DNA of 64,000 nucleotides from Paractinoplanes rishiriensis (GCF_016862375.1 NZ_BOMV01000034.1:62001-126000), one strand, 5' to 3'. Shown: positions 33,029-42,560, counted from the first letter of the stretch. Notes: generated by a model from the letters alone, not told the origin. Made by a program: numbers and translations.

Positions 33029-35824
33029 TCAGGATGAAACAAGTTCCAGCGACAGCGCGAACGCGACGGCCTGGTCCGGGGTCATCGCCGCGCCGCGGGC
33101 GGTGGCGGCGGCGAAGTCCGGACCCAGCGCGGCGGCCGTCTCGGCCATCCGGGCCGCGTCGGTGCCGAACGCCGGCGGACCGGCCGTGGCCACCGCGGCC
33201 AGCAGGGTGGCGGCGTCCGCCCGCGCGCCGGTCTCGGCCAGCAGGTAGCCCAGGTTGCGCAGGGTCGTCCACTGGTGGTGCCACACCTGCATGGCGTGCC
33301 AGGCGGCCACCGTGCGGCGGAACGCGGCCAGCGCCGCCGCGGTCTCGCCGGTGCGTGCGAGGAGGGCGGCCAGGCTGACCTCGGCGATGGTGGCGGCGAA
33401 CTGGTCGCGTACCGAGGTGGCCAGTGCCACCGCCTCCTCGTAGCGCGGGCGGGCGGCGGCCGGGTCGATCAGGGCCAGCGCCTCGGCCTGGCCGTAGACG
33501 GCCCACGCGGTCAGGCTCGGGTTGCCGGTTTCCCGGGCGGCCACCAGGTTGTCGGCGGCGATGGCCAGGCCGGCCGCCGGGTCGCCGGCGTACGTGCGGG
33601 CCAGGCCGCGGTACAGGAAGGCCTCGCTGACCCGGACCCGGTCCTGATGCGCGCGGGCCAGCCGCAGCGAGACGCCGGCCAGGTCGTAGCAGTCGTCCAG
33701 CCGGCCCTCGTAGAGCGCCACCGCGGTCAGCACCTTCTGCAGCGGCAGGCGGCGCTCGTCGTCCGGGTCGCCGAGGCCGGCCAGCGCGCGGTCGGCCAGA
33801 TCGCGGGCACCGGCCAGGTCGCCGCGCAGGGTGCGGCCCTCGCCGACCGTGCCGCACACCGCCGGATAGGCCGGATGGCCGGCAGCGCCGGGCAGCGACA
33901 GCGCGGTCTCGCCCCACGACACCACCTCGTCGCGGAACTGGTAGAGCACGTAGTAGTACAGCCCCGCGGACAGCCGCAGCGCCAGGTCGGCGTCGGCGCG
34001 CCCGACCGCCCACCGGTGGGCCGCGCGCAGATTGCCGTATTCGGCGTCGAGCAGCCTGGTCCACCGGCCCTGGCCGGGGCCGCCCAGTTCGGAGTGGGCC
34101 CGCAGCGCCAGCCCGGTGTAGTACTCAGCGTGCGCGTGCCGCAACGCGTCCTGCTCGCCGCGCTCGGCCAGCAGCGCCCCGCCGTACTCGCGCAGCGTCT
34201 CGAGCATCGTGTAGCGGGTCTCGCCGGCCGCCGGTCCGATCCCGATCAGCGAGCTGTCCACCAGCGCGGACAGGCCGTCCAGGTCGCCACCGCACACCCG
34301 TTCGGCGGCGGCCGGCGTCCAGCTGCCGGCGAAGACCGACAGGCGCGCCAGCAGGTCCTGGTCGGCGGGGGAGAGCAGGGCAAAAGACCAGTCCAGTACG
34401 GAACGCAGGGTGCGGTGCCGGGCGACCGGGGCGGAGCGGGGCGCGGTCAGCACGGCGAACCGGTCGTCCATCCGGGCGGCCAGGTCGGCCGGGTTCAGCG
34501 AGCGGATCCGGGCCGCGGCCAGTTCGATGGCCAGCGGCAGCCCGTCCAGGCTGCGGCACATGTCGGTGACCTGGTGCAGGGTTTCGTCGTCCGGCCGGAA
34601 ATCCGGCCGCACGGCCGAGGCGCGAGCCAGGAAGAGGCGTACGGCATCCGGGGTCGGCAGCGGCTTGGTGGGGTGCAGGCATTCACCGGGTACGCCGAGC
34701 GGGGTGCGGCTGGTGGCCAGCACGGTGACCCGGGGACAGCGGCGCAGCACGGCGTCGACCAGCCGGGCCGCCTCGTCCAGCAGGTGCTCGCAGTTGTCCA
34801 CCACCAGCAGCAGTTCCCGGGACCCGAGGTAGGCGAGCAGCGAGTCCTCCAGGCCGCGACCCGGCTGCTGGATCGCGCCGGTCGCGGTGGCCAGCGCCGG
34901 CAGCACGTCGGCGGCCGCGGTGACCGGGGCCAGCTCGCCGAACGCCACCCCGTCCGGGAACCGGGCGGCGACCGCCTCGGCGCTGCCCAGCGCCAGCCGG
35001 GTCTTGCCGACACCGCCCAGCCCGGTCAGCGTCACCAGCCGGTGCGCGGCCAGCGCGTCCGCCACGGCGGCCACCTCCTCGAGCCGGCCGACCAGGGGCG
35101 ATGTCGCAGCCGGCAGGCCCCGGACCGGTGCCAGTGACGTGTCCTGGCGCAGGATCGCGGTCTCCAGGTCGCGCAGTTCCGCCGACGGGGTCACGCCCAG
35201 TTCCTCGTCGAGCCGGTCGCGGAACGCGCGGAACACGGCCAGCGCCTCGGCGTGCCGGCCGTCCCGGTACAGCGCCCGCATGAGCTGCCCGACCGGGCGT
35301 TCACGCAGCGGGTGTGCGGTCGCGTGCGCCTCGATCTCGCCGGCCAGACCGCTTTCACCCAGCCCCAGCCGGGCCTCGACGAGATCCTCGACCGCGGCCA
35401 GCCGGAGCCCCTCCAGGCGGACCGCCTCGGCGCGGGCGAACTCGTCGTCGGCAAATTCGGCGTACGCCGGGCCGCGCCACAGCGCGAGAGCCCGCTCCAG
35501 GGCGTCCCGCGGGTCCGTGGCGGCGCGGGCCTCGGCCAGCAGATCCTCGAACCGGGCCGCGTCGGTGCCCGCCCGCACCAGATAACCGGGCGCCGCCGTG
35601 ATCAGCACGTCGCCGGGGAGCACGGAACGCAGCCGGGACACGTACGCGTGCAGGGTCGAGGTCGCGGTGGCCGGCACCCGGTCGCCCCAGAGCACGTCGA
35701 TCAGCCGGTCGGCGGACACCACCGTGCCGGCCTGTACCAGCAGGGCGGCGAGCAGGCGGCGCTGCTGCCTGCTGCCCAGCTGGACGTCGCCCGCCCGCAA
35801 GGGCCCCAGCACCCCGAACTCCAT
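33029..35824 (-). CDS. AfsR/SARP-family transcriptional regulator with NB-ARC and TPR
   Basis: A 931-aa regulator. Residues 1-90 are an OmpR-type winged helix (RQQRRLLAALLVQAG, LIDVLWGD, YVSRLRSVLPG); 95-240 a bacterial transcriptional-activator (BTAD) domain; an NB-ARC ATPase follows with P-loop TGLGGVGKTRL (about 267-277) and LLLVVDNCEHLLD; a winged helix and helical TPR-like repeats fill the C-terminal half. AfsR-type proteins activate secondary metabolism. It is divergent from a methyltransferase/deacetylase pair, its probable target. The open frame continues upstream but the ATG at 35824 matches the family start (MEFGVLGPLRAG). Confidence 0.92.
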   Translation of the reverse strand: MEFGVLGPLRAGDVQLGSRQQRRLLAALLVQAGTVVSADRLIDVLWGDRVPATATSTLHAYVSRLRSVLPGDVLITAAPGYLVRAGTDAARFEDLLAEARAATDPRDALERALALWRGPAYAEFADDEFARAEAVRLEGLRLAAVEDLVEARLGLGESGLAGEIEAHATAHPLRERPVGQLMRALYRDGRHAEALAVFRAFRDRLDEELGVTPSAELRDLETAILRQDTSLAPVRGLPAATSPLVGRLEEVAAVADALAAHRLVTLTGLGGVGKTRLALGSAEAVAARFPDGVAFGELAPVTAAADVLPALATATGAIQQPGRGLEDSLLAYLGSRELLLVVDNCEHLLDEAARLVDAVLRRCPRVTVLATSRTPLGVPGECLHPTKPLPTPDAVRLFLARASAVRPDFRPDDETLHQVTDMCRSLDGLPLAIELAAARIRSLNPADLAARMDDRFAVLTAPRSAPVARHRTLRSVLDWSFALLSPADQDLLARLSVFAGSWTPAAAERVCGGDLDGLSALVDSSLIGIGPAAGETRYTMLETLREYGGALLAERGEQDALRHAHAEYYTGLALRAHSELGGPGQGRWTRLLDAEYGNLRAAHRWAVGRADADLALRLSAGLYYYVLYQFRDEVVSWGETALSLPGAAGHPAYPAVCGTVGEGRTLRGDLAGARDLADRALAGLGDPDDERRLPLQKVLTAVALYEGRLDDCYDLAGVSLRLARAHQDRVRVSEAFLYRGLARTYAGDPAAGLAIAADNLVAARETGNPSLTAWAVYGQAEALALIDPAAARPRYEEAVALATSVRDQFAATIAEVSLAALLARTGETAAALAAFRRTVAAWHAMQVWHHQWTTLRNLGYLLAETGARADAATLLAAVATAGPPAFGTDAARMAETAAALGPDFAAATARGAAMTPDQAVAFALSLELVSS

Positions 35825-35911
35825 GGCCGTCCCTTCGCGCAAGCGCGGCGCAACCGAGCCGCAAGGCCGCGCGGCAATCGTGGTCCGCGAACCGAACAGG
35901 AGGCAAGCCAA

Positions 35912-37006
35912 ATGACAACGACCCAACTCACAACGACTCAGCTGACCACCACCATCAACCCCGCCGAAATCGAGGCCTTCGCCGGGCGGGTCACCGCCGA
36001 CACCAGCGCCTGGATGGTCACCACGATGGCCATGATCGGCGACCGGCTCGGCCTGTGGCAGGTGTTCGCCGACGGCGCCGCCCGGACCACCGCCGAGTTC
36101 GCCGGCCAGGCCGGGATCAGCCGCCGGTACGCCCAGGAGTGGCTGTCCTCGATGGCGTCGCACGGCTACCTCACCTATGACCCGGCCACCGGGGGCTTCG
36201 CGCTGCCGGCCGCGGCCGTGCCGGTGCTCGCCGCCGACAGCCCGGTCTACTTCGGCGGCCTGCATCAGGCGCTGTACGGGCTGACCGCGGTGCTGGACCG
36301 GATCACCGACGCGTTCCGGCACGGCAACGGCGTGCCGATGTCCGAGTACGGCGACGACTGGTGGGAGGGCCTCGAGCGTTTCACCGGCGGGGCGTTCGAC
36401 CACCTGCTGCCGCAGCAGTGGCTGCCGGCCATGCCCGCGGTGCAGCGGCGGCTCGAGGCGGGCGCCGCGGTGGCCGACGTCGGCTGCGGCCGGGGCCGCG
36501 CGCTGATCGTGCTGGCCCAGCACTTCCCGCAGAGCCGGTTCACCGGCTTCGACATCCACCCCGAGTCGATCGCCGCCGCCCGGCAGGCCGCCGCCGAGGC
36601 GGGCGTGTCCGACCGGGTGGTCTTCGAGTGCCTGGACGCCGCGGCCGGCCTGCCCGGCACCTACGACGTCATCACCACGTTCGACGTCATCCACGACGCG
36701 GCCGAGCCGGACCGCCTGCTGCGGGCGATCCGCGCGGCCCTGCGGACGGACGGCCGCTACGTCTGCGTCGACATCAACGCCAGCCACGAACTGCCGGCCA
36801 ACGCGGGTCCGCTGGGTGCCTACTTCTACGGCATCAGCGTCCTGTACTGCCTCAGCACCTCGCTGGCGCAGCACGGCGCCGGCCTGGGAACGTGCGGCTT
36901 CAACGAGCACACCGCGCGGCTGATGTGCGCGGCGGCCGGCTTCGGCGAGGTGCGCCGGACCGAGATCGACAACCCGTTCAACATCGTCTACGAGGTCAGC
37001 GCATGA
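35912..37006 (+). CDS. SAM-dependent methyltransferase with winged-helix N-terminal domain
   Basis: A 364-aa methyltransferase. After a Thr-rich start with a doubled TTTQL unit, residues 20-100 resemble the winged-helix/dimerisation domain of Rv2258c-type or O-methyltransferases (GLWQVFADG, ISRRYAQEWLSSMASHGYL). The class I fold has VADVGCGRGRALIVLAQ (SAM motif I), FTGFDIHPESI and TYDVITTFDVIHDA. Substrate unknown, probably a small metabolite. A perfect AGGAGG site lies 8 nt before the ATG. The gene overlaps the PIG-L deacetylase (ATGA) and is divergent from an AfsR-like regulator. Confidence 0.88.
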   Translation: MTTTQLTTTQLTTTINPAEIEAFAGRVTADTSAWMVTTMAMIGDRLGLWQVFADGAARTTAEFAGQAGISRRYAQEWLSSMASHGYLTYDPATGGFALPAAAVPVLAADSPVYFGGLHQALYGLTAVLDRITDAFRHGNGVPMSEYGDDWWEGLERFTGGAFDHLLPQQWLPAMPAVQRRLEAGAAVADVGCGRGRALIVLAQHFPQSRFTGFDIHPESIAAARQAAAEAGVSDRVVFECLDAAAGLPGTYDVITTFDVIHDAAEPDRLLRAIRAALRTDGRYVCVDINASHELPANAGPLGAYFYGISVLYCLSTSLAQHGAGLGTCGFNEHTARLMCAAAGFGEVRRTEIDNPFNIVYEVSA

Positions 37007-37701
37007 GACTCGGCACCGTACTCGGCATCTGGGCGCACCCGGACGACGAGGTCTATCTCTCCGGCGGCCTGATGGCGACCGCCCGCGCGGCCGGCGACCG
37101 GGTGGTCTGCGTGACCGCCACGCTGGGCGAACACGGCACCGGCGACCCGCAGCGCTGGCCACCGGACCGCCTCGCACGCACCCGGGCCGTCGAGTTGCGG
37201 GCGTCGCTGGCGGCGCTCGGCGTCGACGAGCACCGGCTGCTCGGGCTGCCCGACGGCGATTGTCCCGGTCAGCCCTTCGAGGAGGTGTCGGACCGGATCG
37301 CGGCGATCGTCGACGAGGTCCGGCCGGACACGATCCTCACGTTCGGCCCGGACGGATTCACCGGGCACGCCGATCACCGGACCGTCAGCGCGTGGGCCAC
37401 CACCGCCCATGCAAAATCAAAGTCCAGGGCCAGATTGCTGTACGCGACCAGCACCGACGAATTCGCGGAGCAGTGGCAGCACGTCTACGACCGGCTGCCA
37501 GTGTTCATCGACGGTGCGGAACCCCTGCGCACTCCGGTGGACAAGCTCGCCGTACACCTCAAACTCGACGAGGAGACGGCGGACCGCAAGCTGGCCGCGC
37601 TGCGCTGCCAGGCCACCCAGACGGCCGGGGTGGTGGCGCTGCTCGGCGAGGACACCATGCGCGACTGGTGCGCGACCGAGGCGTTCGTGCTCGGCGCCTG
37701 A
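37003..37701 (+). CDS. PIG-L family N-acetylglucosamine-type deacetylase
   Basis: A 232-aa zinc deacetylase of the PIG-L/MshB/LmbE family. The zinc and catalytic motif AHPDDE is at residues 11-16, and GHADHRTV supplies the third ligand region. Members deacetylate GlcNAc-type sugars in mycothiol, glycopeptide or aminoglycoside pathways. Coupled to the methyltransferase by a 4-nt overlap, it suggests a short tailoring pathway. It is followed by a short hairpin and a convergent regulator gene. Confidence 0.9.
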   Translation: MRLGTVLGIWAHPDDEVYLSGGLMATARAAGDRVVCVTATLGEHGTGDPQRWPPDRLARTRAVELRASLAALGVDEHRLLGLPDGDCPGQPFEEVSDRIAAIVDEVRPDTILTFGPDGFTGHADHRTVSAWATTAHAKSKSRARLLYATSTDEFAEQWQHVYDRLPVFIDGAEPLRTPVDKLAVHLKLDEETADRKLAALRCQATQTAGVVALLGEDTMRDWCATEAFVLGA

Positions 37702-37715
37702 CCGTCGCGGGGCGT

Positions 37716-37734
37716 GGGCGGCCGGTGCCCGCCC
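37716..37734. terminator. Short GC hairpin between convergent genes
   Basis: GGGCGG and CCGCCC form a 6-bp stem with a 7-nt loop in the 35-bp gap between the deacetylase and the LuxR-type regulator. A weak terminator at best. Confidence 0.4.
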
Positions 37735-37736
37735 GG

Positions 37737-39083
37737 TCAGAACGTCTCGGTGTCGCCCGCCGCCTTGAGCGGCACCACCCGCGGCTGGCGCGAGTTGGCG
37801 AGCAGTTCGAGCAGGCCCAGGGCGTGCGCGGTGGCCAGGGCGCCGGCCCGGTTGCGCGCACCGAGTTTGCGGAACAGCCGGGCCTGGGTGTTCTCCACCG
37901 TCTTCTCGGCGATGCCGAGGGAACGGGCGGTCTGGCGTACGGTGTCACCCTGCGCGATCGACCGCAGGATGTCGCCCTCCCGCTCGGTCAGTTCCGGTAC
38001 GCCCTCGCCGTCACCCCAGCCCACGCCGGCCGCCGCCAGGGCCGCGCCGGTCGCCGGCTCCAGGGTGAGGTGCCCGCAGGCGGCCAGTTGCAGGGCCGGC
38101 ACCAGGGCGTTGAGCACCTGGGTAGCGGCCACCACGCCGACCACCCCGTGGGCTAGTGCGGCCAGGGCCTCGTCGCGCGACATCGGGACGGAGCGGACCA
38201 GCAACGCCAGCGTGCCGGGCCGGGTCATGCCCAGCCAGTCCCGGGCGACCGGATCGACCACCACGAGGATGGTCGGTACCGCTACCGCGCTGGCCCAGCC
38301 CAGCCGGTGGTGCTCGGGGCTGCCGTCCAGCACGAACGGCAGGTGAGCGCCGCGCAGGGCGACCTCGATGTCGTCCCGGATCGGTCCGTCCGCGGCGTGC
38401 AGCACCACCAGCGGCACGCCGGTGGACGGGTCGCCGCCGTGCACCACCGTGGTAGGCGGGCGGCCGACCAGGCCCAGAGTGGCGGCCCGGGCGGCCAGGT
38501 GGCTCTGGCTCGAGACGGCGAGCTTCTGATAGATCCGTCGCTTGTGGTTCTCGACCACCCGGGTGCCGATGCCGAGCAGCCCGGCGATCAGGCCGACCGG
38601 GTGACCGGCCGCGAGCAGCGCCACGATGTCCTGCTCGCGGTCGGTCAGGAGGGCGGACGGTGTGGCCGGCAGGCTGGCCGCCGCGCCGGCCGGGCGCAGG
38701 TCCGCGTGGTGCTGGCTGAGCAGCCGCACCAGCGCGTCCAGCCCGTGGGAGAACGGGACCAGCGTGTCCACCCCGGCCCGACGGCTCGCGATGAGGTCGC
38801 CGCGGGACAACTCCCGGTAGATCAGCACGAGCCGGGTCCGGCTGCAGTGCGCCCGGACCCGGGCCAGCGCGGGCAGGACCCGGTCCACGCCCTCCCCGGC
38901 GGTGCAGAGCACCATTTCGGGCGCCCGCAACTGGCACAGCGAGACCAGGTCGTCCGGATCGCCGACATCACCGACAACGGTGAATTCGGACCGGGCGGAC
39001 AGGGCCGCTGCGAGTGCATCGCGAAACAGCCGGTGGTAACAACAGATTGCCACTAGCGCGGGCTCACCGGTCGATCTCTGCAC
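37737..39083 (-). CDS. LuxR-type regulator with two receiver-like/HTH units
   Basis: A 448-aa protein made of two tandem units. Each has a receiver-like domain and a LuxR helix-turn-helix: HTH1 at about 145-206 (LTDREQDIVALLAAG, GIGTRVVENHKRRIYQKL) and HTH2 at about 364-426 (LTEREGDILRSIAQGD, GIAEKTVENTQARLFRKL). The first receiver lacks the usual phospho-acceptor Asp (APEMVLCTAGEG), so it is probably an atypical, non-phosphorylated sensor; the second has VVVDP. Duplicated output domains in one chain are unusual. The GTG is preceded by GGGAGG. No histidine kinase is nearby. Targets unknown. Confidence 0.85.
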   Translation of the reverse strand: MQRSTGEPALVAICCYHRLFRDALAAALSARSEFTVVGDVGDPDDLVSLCQLRAPEMVLCTAGEGVDRVLPALARVRAHCSRTRLVLIYRELSRGDLIASRRAGVDTLVPFSHGLDALVRLLSQHHADLRPAGAAASLPATPSALLTDREQDIVALLAAGHPVGLIAGLLGIGTRVVENHKRRIYQKLAVSSQSHLAARAATLGLVGRPPTTVVHGGDPSTGVPLVVLHAADGPIRDDIEVALRGAHLPFVLDGSPEHHRLGWASAVAVPTILVVVDPVARDWLGMTRPGTLALLVRSVPMSRDEALAALAHGVVGVVAATQVLNALVPALQLAACGHLTLEPATGAALAAAGVGWGDGEGVPELTEREGDILRSIAQGDTVRQTARSLGIAEKTVENTQARLFRKLGARNRAGALATAHALGLLELLANSRQPRVVPLKAAGDTETF

Positions 39084-39226
39084 CGCAGCCTCCCACCTGG
39101 GCCGGGTTGAATGATTGCCGCTCGCGGCGTAAATGGTTGCCTTTTCAACCGTCGTTTTTCATTGACAGAGGTGATTGTTATTTGGATTCGGTCAAGTAGC
39201 CAGCCACCTAGGGGATTTTCGTTGAT

Positions 39227-40352
39227 TCACTGCCCGCGACTGGCCGGGTCGACCCGGGCGAAGCGGAGCAGATCGGTCATGTGGAAGGTGCCCGCGGACG
39301 TGCTGGGCAGGGTGGCCGCCAGCCGGGTTGCGCCGCGAGATACGAGTTCGGGTCGAGTTCCAGCACGCCGCAGAACGTGTTCAGACGGACCTGGCCGTCC
39401 CCGAACTCGAAGAACGTCTGCCAGCCGATGAAGCGGCGCTGCGCCCGGGCCCCGCCGCGCAGGTCCTCCGGGTCGGCCTGACCCTCGCCGGCCGGGTCGA
39501 AGACGAAGCCGAAGAACGCGGTGCCGTCCGGGTTGCCGGCGAGATTCGCGCGGTAGGAAGGCCGGACCTGGCTGTGCCCGAACCGGTACGCCGCACCCTG
39601 GAATTCGACCGGGATGGAGGCGGGTCCCGGCTCCGGCCGGCAGTAGCGGCGCCCGTTGTTGAAGATGTCCTGAGTGGCCGCCGTGCCGATGATCTGCGGC
39701 AGGAAGTCGTGCGCGATGATCCACTGGTAGTGTCGGCCCGCGATCATCAGGTTCTCGTCGTTCCGCGCGTCCGCGATGATCGCCGTACCCGTTCGCCGCC
39801 CGCGGCAGGTCCTCGAACAGCCCGTCCGACTCGATCCGCATGTGCAGGCGGTCCGCTACCGGTCCGCCACCATAGAGAATCAAGATCCAACGCGGGCGTA
39901 CGCGCATTCGGCGACGACTCGGGCGGCGTGACCACCCCGAGCAGCGACGACGGGTCGAAGGTCATGTCGTGGTCGAGGAACTGCCCGAGGAACGTGACCC
40001 CCCGGTCTGTGTCGGGTGTCCGGGTTGTTGAGGCTCAGGGCCGGGTCCAGGATGAGCTGGATCGGCCCGGCCGCCAGGTTGTCGGCCGCATCCAGGATGC
40101 CGCCGCGGCGCCCGTCCACCAAGGCGTCCCGGAGGCGCTGATCGACCTCGGTCAGGAACGGCGGCAGACTGGTGAAGATCCGGCCGAACCGGTCGAACCG
40201 GTCGGCCGGCGTGGCGGCGTGCACGGCCCGGGCCGGCCCGGCCATCGCACACATGGGCCCGACCGCGACGGCGCCCGCGGTGCCCGCGCCCACACCCTTG
40301 AGAATCGGCGGCGGCTGACGGCCTTACGCTCGGTTTTCTCGGGGAGCGCCAT
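39227..40352 (-). pseudogene. Heme peroxidase (animal-type) pseudogene with serial frameshifts
   Basis: Reading the minus strand across frames gives a coherent Tat-exported peroxidase: SRRRF then LKGVGAGTAG (signal), DRFGRIFTSLPPFLTEVDQRLRDAL, AADNLAAGPIQLILDP, NNPD, VTFLGQFLDHDMTFD, ALDLDS then LYGGGPVADRLHMR, TAIIADARNDENLMIAGRHYQWIIAHDFLP and RFIGWQTFFEFGDG. The GQFLDHD, LDLDSxYGGGP and RNDEN motifs are those of animal-type heme peroxidases. At least five single- or double-base indels separate the pieces (near 40302, 40014, 40000, 39877 and 39787), and the C-terminal ~100-plus residues are missing. Errors in the sequence could mimic this, but neighbouring genes are intact, so gene decay is more likely. 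Confidence 0.8.
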
Positions 40353-41260
40353 TCCTGCCCCCTTTTCGCCGGCGGCGCCGACGGTGGCACCATCGAGGCC
40401 GGGCGGATGCGTTCCGCAGTCTGAAACTCCGTTCCGCGGCAAACCAGATGCCCACGGGTTATTCGTATCGACCCCGACCTATCATTTACGCCACCAAGCG
40501 CCCCGCAATTTTCCCGCGCGCCGCCATTTCCCCCGCCAAACCCCTAACCCACCCGTACCCCCACCACCGCGAAGCCTCCGCCCCCGCGCCCCGCGCCCGG
40601 CCTCCGCGGCAGCGCCGTCGCACACAACCGGGTGGGCATGTCATCCCGCGACGCGGTCCCGCACTGTGACAGCGTCCCGAGAAGTGGATGATCTTCCGGT
40701 GATCTGACACTGACCCAAGCCGCAAGGTCCGCATACCGGCTCATTCCGCCCATCGTTCGCCATCTTGTGGAAGCGCTGTTCCGCCCGAGACCCTTGCGTG
40801 GACCGGTGATGCCTCGGCGTCAATCCCTCAGTCGAGTGGCCTCCGCTTCCCGGTCTCGTGGTACCCGGCGAGGTATCGAGCGCGGCGGCGAGGACCGGTT
40901 CGATCAGGTGGATTTGCGGTTCCTGGCAGACACCAGATCGACAAGATCTGGCCGTGCAGACCGGAAAGGCAAGCGTTTGGGGCATTGGCCGGTTACGTTC
41001 CGATGGGGGATGCCGGATCGTGAGAGCGTCCGGTCATCTGTTGGGAACGCGATCATTCTCCGGCCCGAACTCTCACGGTGTGGACGGGCAGACCGGCACG
41101 CGGTGGCCGACGTCGCTGGATTGGTGGATTGACCCTGAGGCGACACTGTTCCGTGCAGAAGTCCCGCCCGAACGCGAAGTCCACACGATCTCTGAGTTGC
41201 GCGGCCGTCCGGCTACGGCGAGGCGGGCGGCCGGCTCGGGTGGTGCCGGCGTCAAGGTCG

Positions 41261-41305
41261 GGCATCGCCGTCTCGGGCATCGCCGTCTCGGGCATCGCCG
41301 TCTCG
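41261..41305 (+). repeat. Three perfect tandem 15-bp repeats
   Basis: The unit GGCATCGCCGTCTCG occurs three times with no mismatch. It lies 150 bp before the SGNH esterase gene and is outside any convincing gene, so it is a simple tandem repeat, possibly variable in number. Confidence 0.95.
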
Positions 41306-41316
41306 GGCCGAGGCGT

Positions 41317-41340
41317 GGGTGCGGGTGCGGGTGCGGGTGC
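41317..41340 (+). repeat. (GGGTGC)4 microsatellite
   Basis: Four exact copies of a 6-bp unit, 12 bp after the 15-bp repeats. Together they form an 80-bp low-complexity block. Confidence 0.95.
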
Positions 41341-41456
41341 GGGGATCTTGGTGTGTTTGGTGCTGCCTGCGGTGGTTGTGGCATCTGGGTCCGATGTGGC
41401 CGGGTGGGCCGTGGGACGCTGTCGACCAGCGGTAATAGATGTGCTTGGATGCCAGC

Positions 41457-42560
41457 ATGCGTAGTCTCCGACTTCGGGCCGCCGCTGGGGCGCTGACCGC
41501 CGCGGTCGCCGCGGCCGTTGGCCTTCTCGTCGCGGGTCAGGCCCAGGCCGCCGTGCCGGTGGCGATCATGCCGCTGGGCGACTCGATCACCGACGGCTTC
41601 AATGTGCCGGGCGGATACCGGATCACCCTGAAGCCGAGGCTGAACGCCGGTGGCTACGCGACCGACATGGTCGGCACGATGAGCAACGGCCCGGCCGCGC
41701 TCACCGACCGCGAACATCAGGGACTCTCCGGCTGGCGGATCGACCAGCTGGACGCGAACGTCGTCTCCTGGCTGCAGCAGACCGCGCCGGCCGTGGTGCT
41801 GCTGCACGCCGGCACCAACGACATGATCCAGGGCGTCAACCTGTCCACCGCGCCGGCCCGCCTGGGCGCGCTGATCGACAAGATCACCGCAACCCGGCCG
41901 CAGGCCAAGGTGCTGGTGGCGTCGATCGTGCCGCTCGGCACGGCGGCCTGGGAGGCGAACGTCCAGGCGTTCAACGCCGCGATCCCGGGGCTGGTGCAGA
42001 GCCGCGCCGCGGCCGGCAAACAGGTCCACTTCGTCGACATGCACGCCAAGCTCACCGCCGCCGACCTGGCCGACGGCATCCACCCGTCCGAGGCCGGCTA
42101 CGCCAAGATGGGTGCCGCCTGGTACGAAGCGCTCCGCCCGGTACTCGGTGATCCCACCACGACCACCACGCCGCCCACCCCGCCGACGACGGCGCCGTCC
42201 ACCATCACGCCCACCTCGTCGAGCAACCCCACGCCTACGGCGACGCCCACGCCCACGCTCCGGCCCGGCGGCGCCTGCACCGCGACGCTCACCGTGGTGG
42301 GGCAGTGGCCCGGCGGCTTCCAGGCGAACGTCCAGGTGGTCAACGGCGGCAGCGCGGTCACCGCGTGGTCGGTGGCGTGGACCCCGTCCGGCTACACCCT
42401 CAACCAGTCCTGGAACGCCGACGTGACCACCAACGGCACGCTGGTGGTGGCCCGCAACGCCGGCTGGAACGGTGCGCTGCCGCCCAGCGGCACCGCGGAG
42501 TTCGGATTCCTGGCCACCGGGACAGTGCCGACATCCCCCCTGCTCACCTGCACGGCGTGA
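41457..42560 (+). CDS. Secreted SGNH/GDSL esterase (CE3-like) with C-terminal CBM2
   Basis: A 367-aa secreted enzyme. The signal peptide ends near GQAQAAVP; the SGNH hydrolase has block I GDSITDG (nucleophile Ser), block III GTND and block V DGIHPSEAGYAKM, most like CE3 carbohydrate acetylesterases. A Thr/Pro linker leads to a CBM2 cellulose-binding domain with paired Cys (GACTATL; LLTCTA) and WPGGFQANVQV, VAWTPSG, NAGWNG. It would remove acetyl groups from plant polysaccharide on cellulose. I chose the ATG at 41457 because it opens the signal peptide. The stop overlaps the GTG of the YesU-like gene. Confidence 0.88.
   Translation: MRSLRLRAAAGALTAAVAAAVGLLVAGQAQAAVPVAIMPLGDSITDGFNVPGGYRITLKPRLNAGGYATDMVGTMSNGPAALTDREHQGLSGWRIDQLDANVVSWLQQTAPAVVLLHAGTNDMIQGVNLSTAPARLGALIDKITATRPQAKVLVASIVPLGTAAWEANVQAFNAAIPGLVQSRAAAGKQVHFVDMHAKLTAADLADGIHPSEAGYAKMGAAWYEALRPVLGDPTTTTTPPTPPTTAPSTITPTSSSNPTPTATPTPTLRPGGACTATLTVVGQWPGGFQANVQVVNGGSAVTAWSVAWTPSGYTLNQSWNADVTTNGTLVVARNAGWNGALPPSGTAEFGFLATGTVPTSPLLTCTA

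Larger units (their letters stand above)
40353..41456. other. 1.1-kb region without a recognisable gene
   Basis: No open frame here has a signal or family pattern I trust. Composition is less GC-rich and less codon-biased than its neighbours. It holds a 19-bp inverted repeat CCAGATC-n5-GATCTGG (40933-40951), a triplicated 15-bp repeat (41261-41305) and a (GGGTGC)4 tract. It may be a decayed gene region or the site of an old insertion next to the peroxidase pseudogene. Confidence 0.6.

Noticed and set aside
35912..35950. Doubled TTTQL unit at the methyltransferase N-terminus as a regulatory repeat
   Set aside because: Only two short imperfect copies; too little to claim function.
40933..40951. 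CCAGATC-n5-GATCTGG as an operator
   Set aside because: No gene start is close enough, so it is recorded only as part of the gap.
41261..41340. Possible CRISPR array
   Set aside because: The 15-bp and 6-bp units are directly adjacent with no spacers and no cas genes are near.
40858..41496. 212-codon plus-strand frame in the gap before the esterase
   Set aside because: It reads through the tandem repeats (repeated GHRRL), lacks a ribosome site, and overlaps the esterase signal peptide in another frame.
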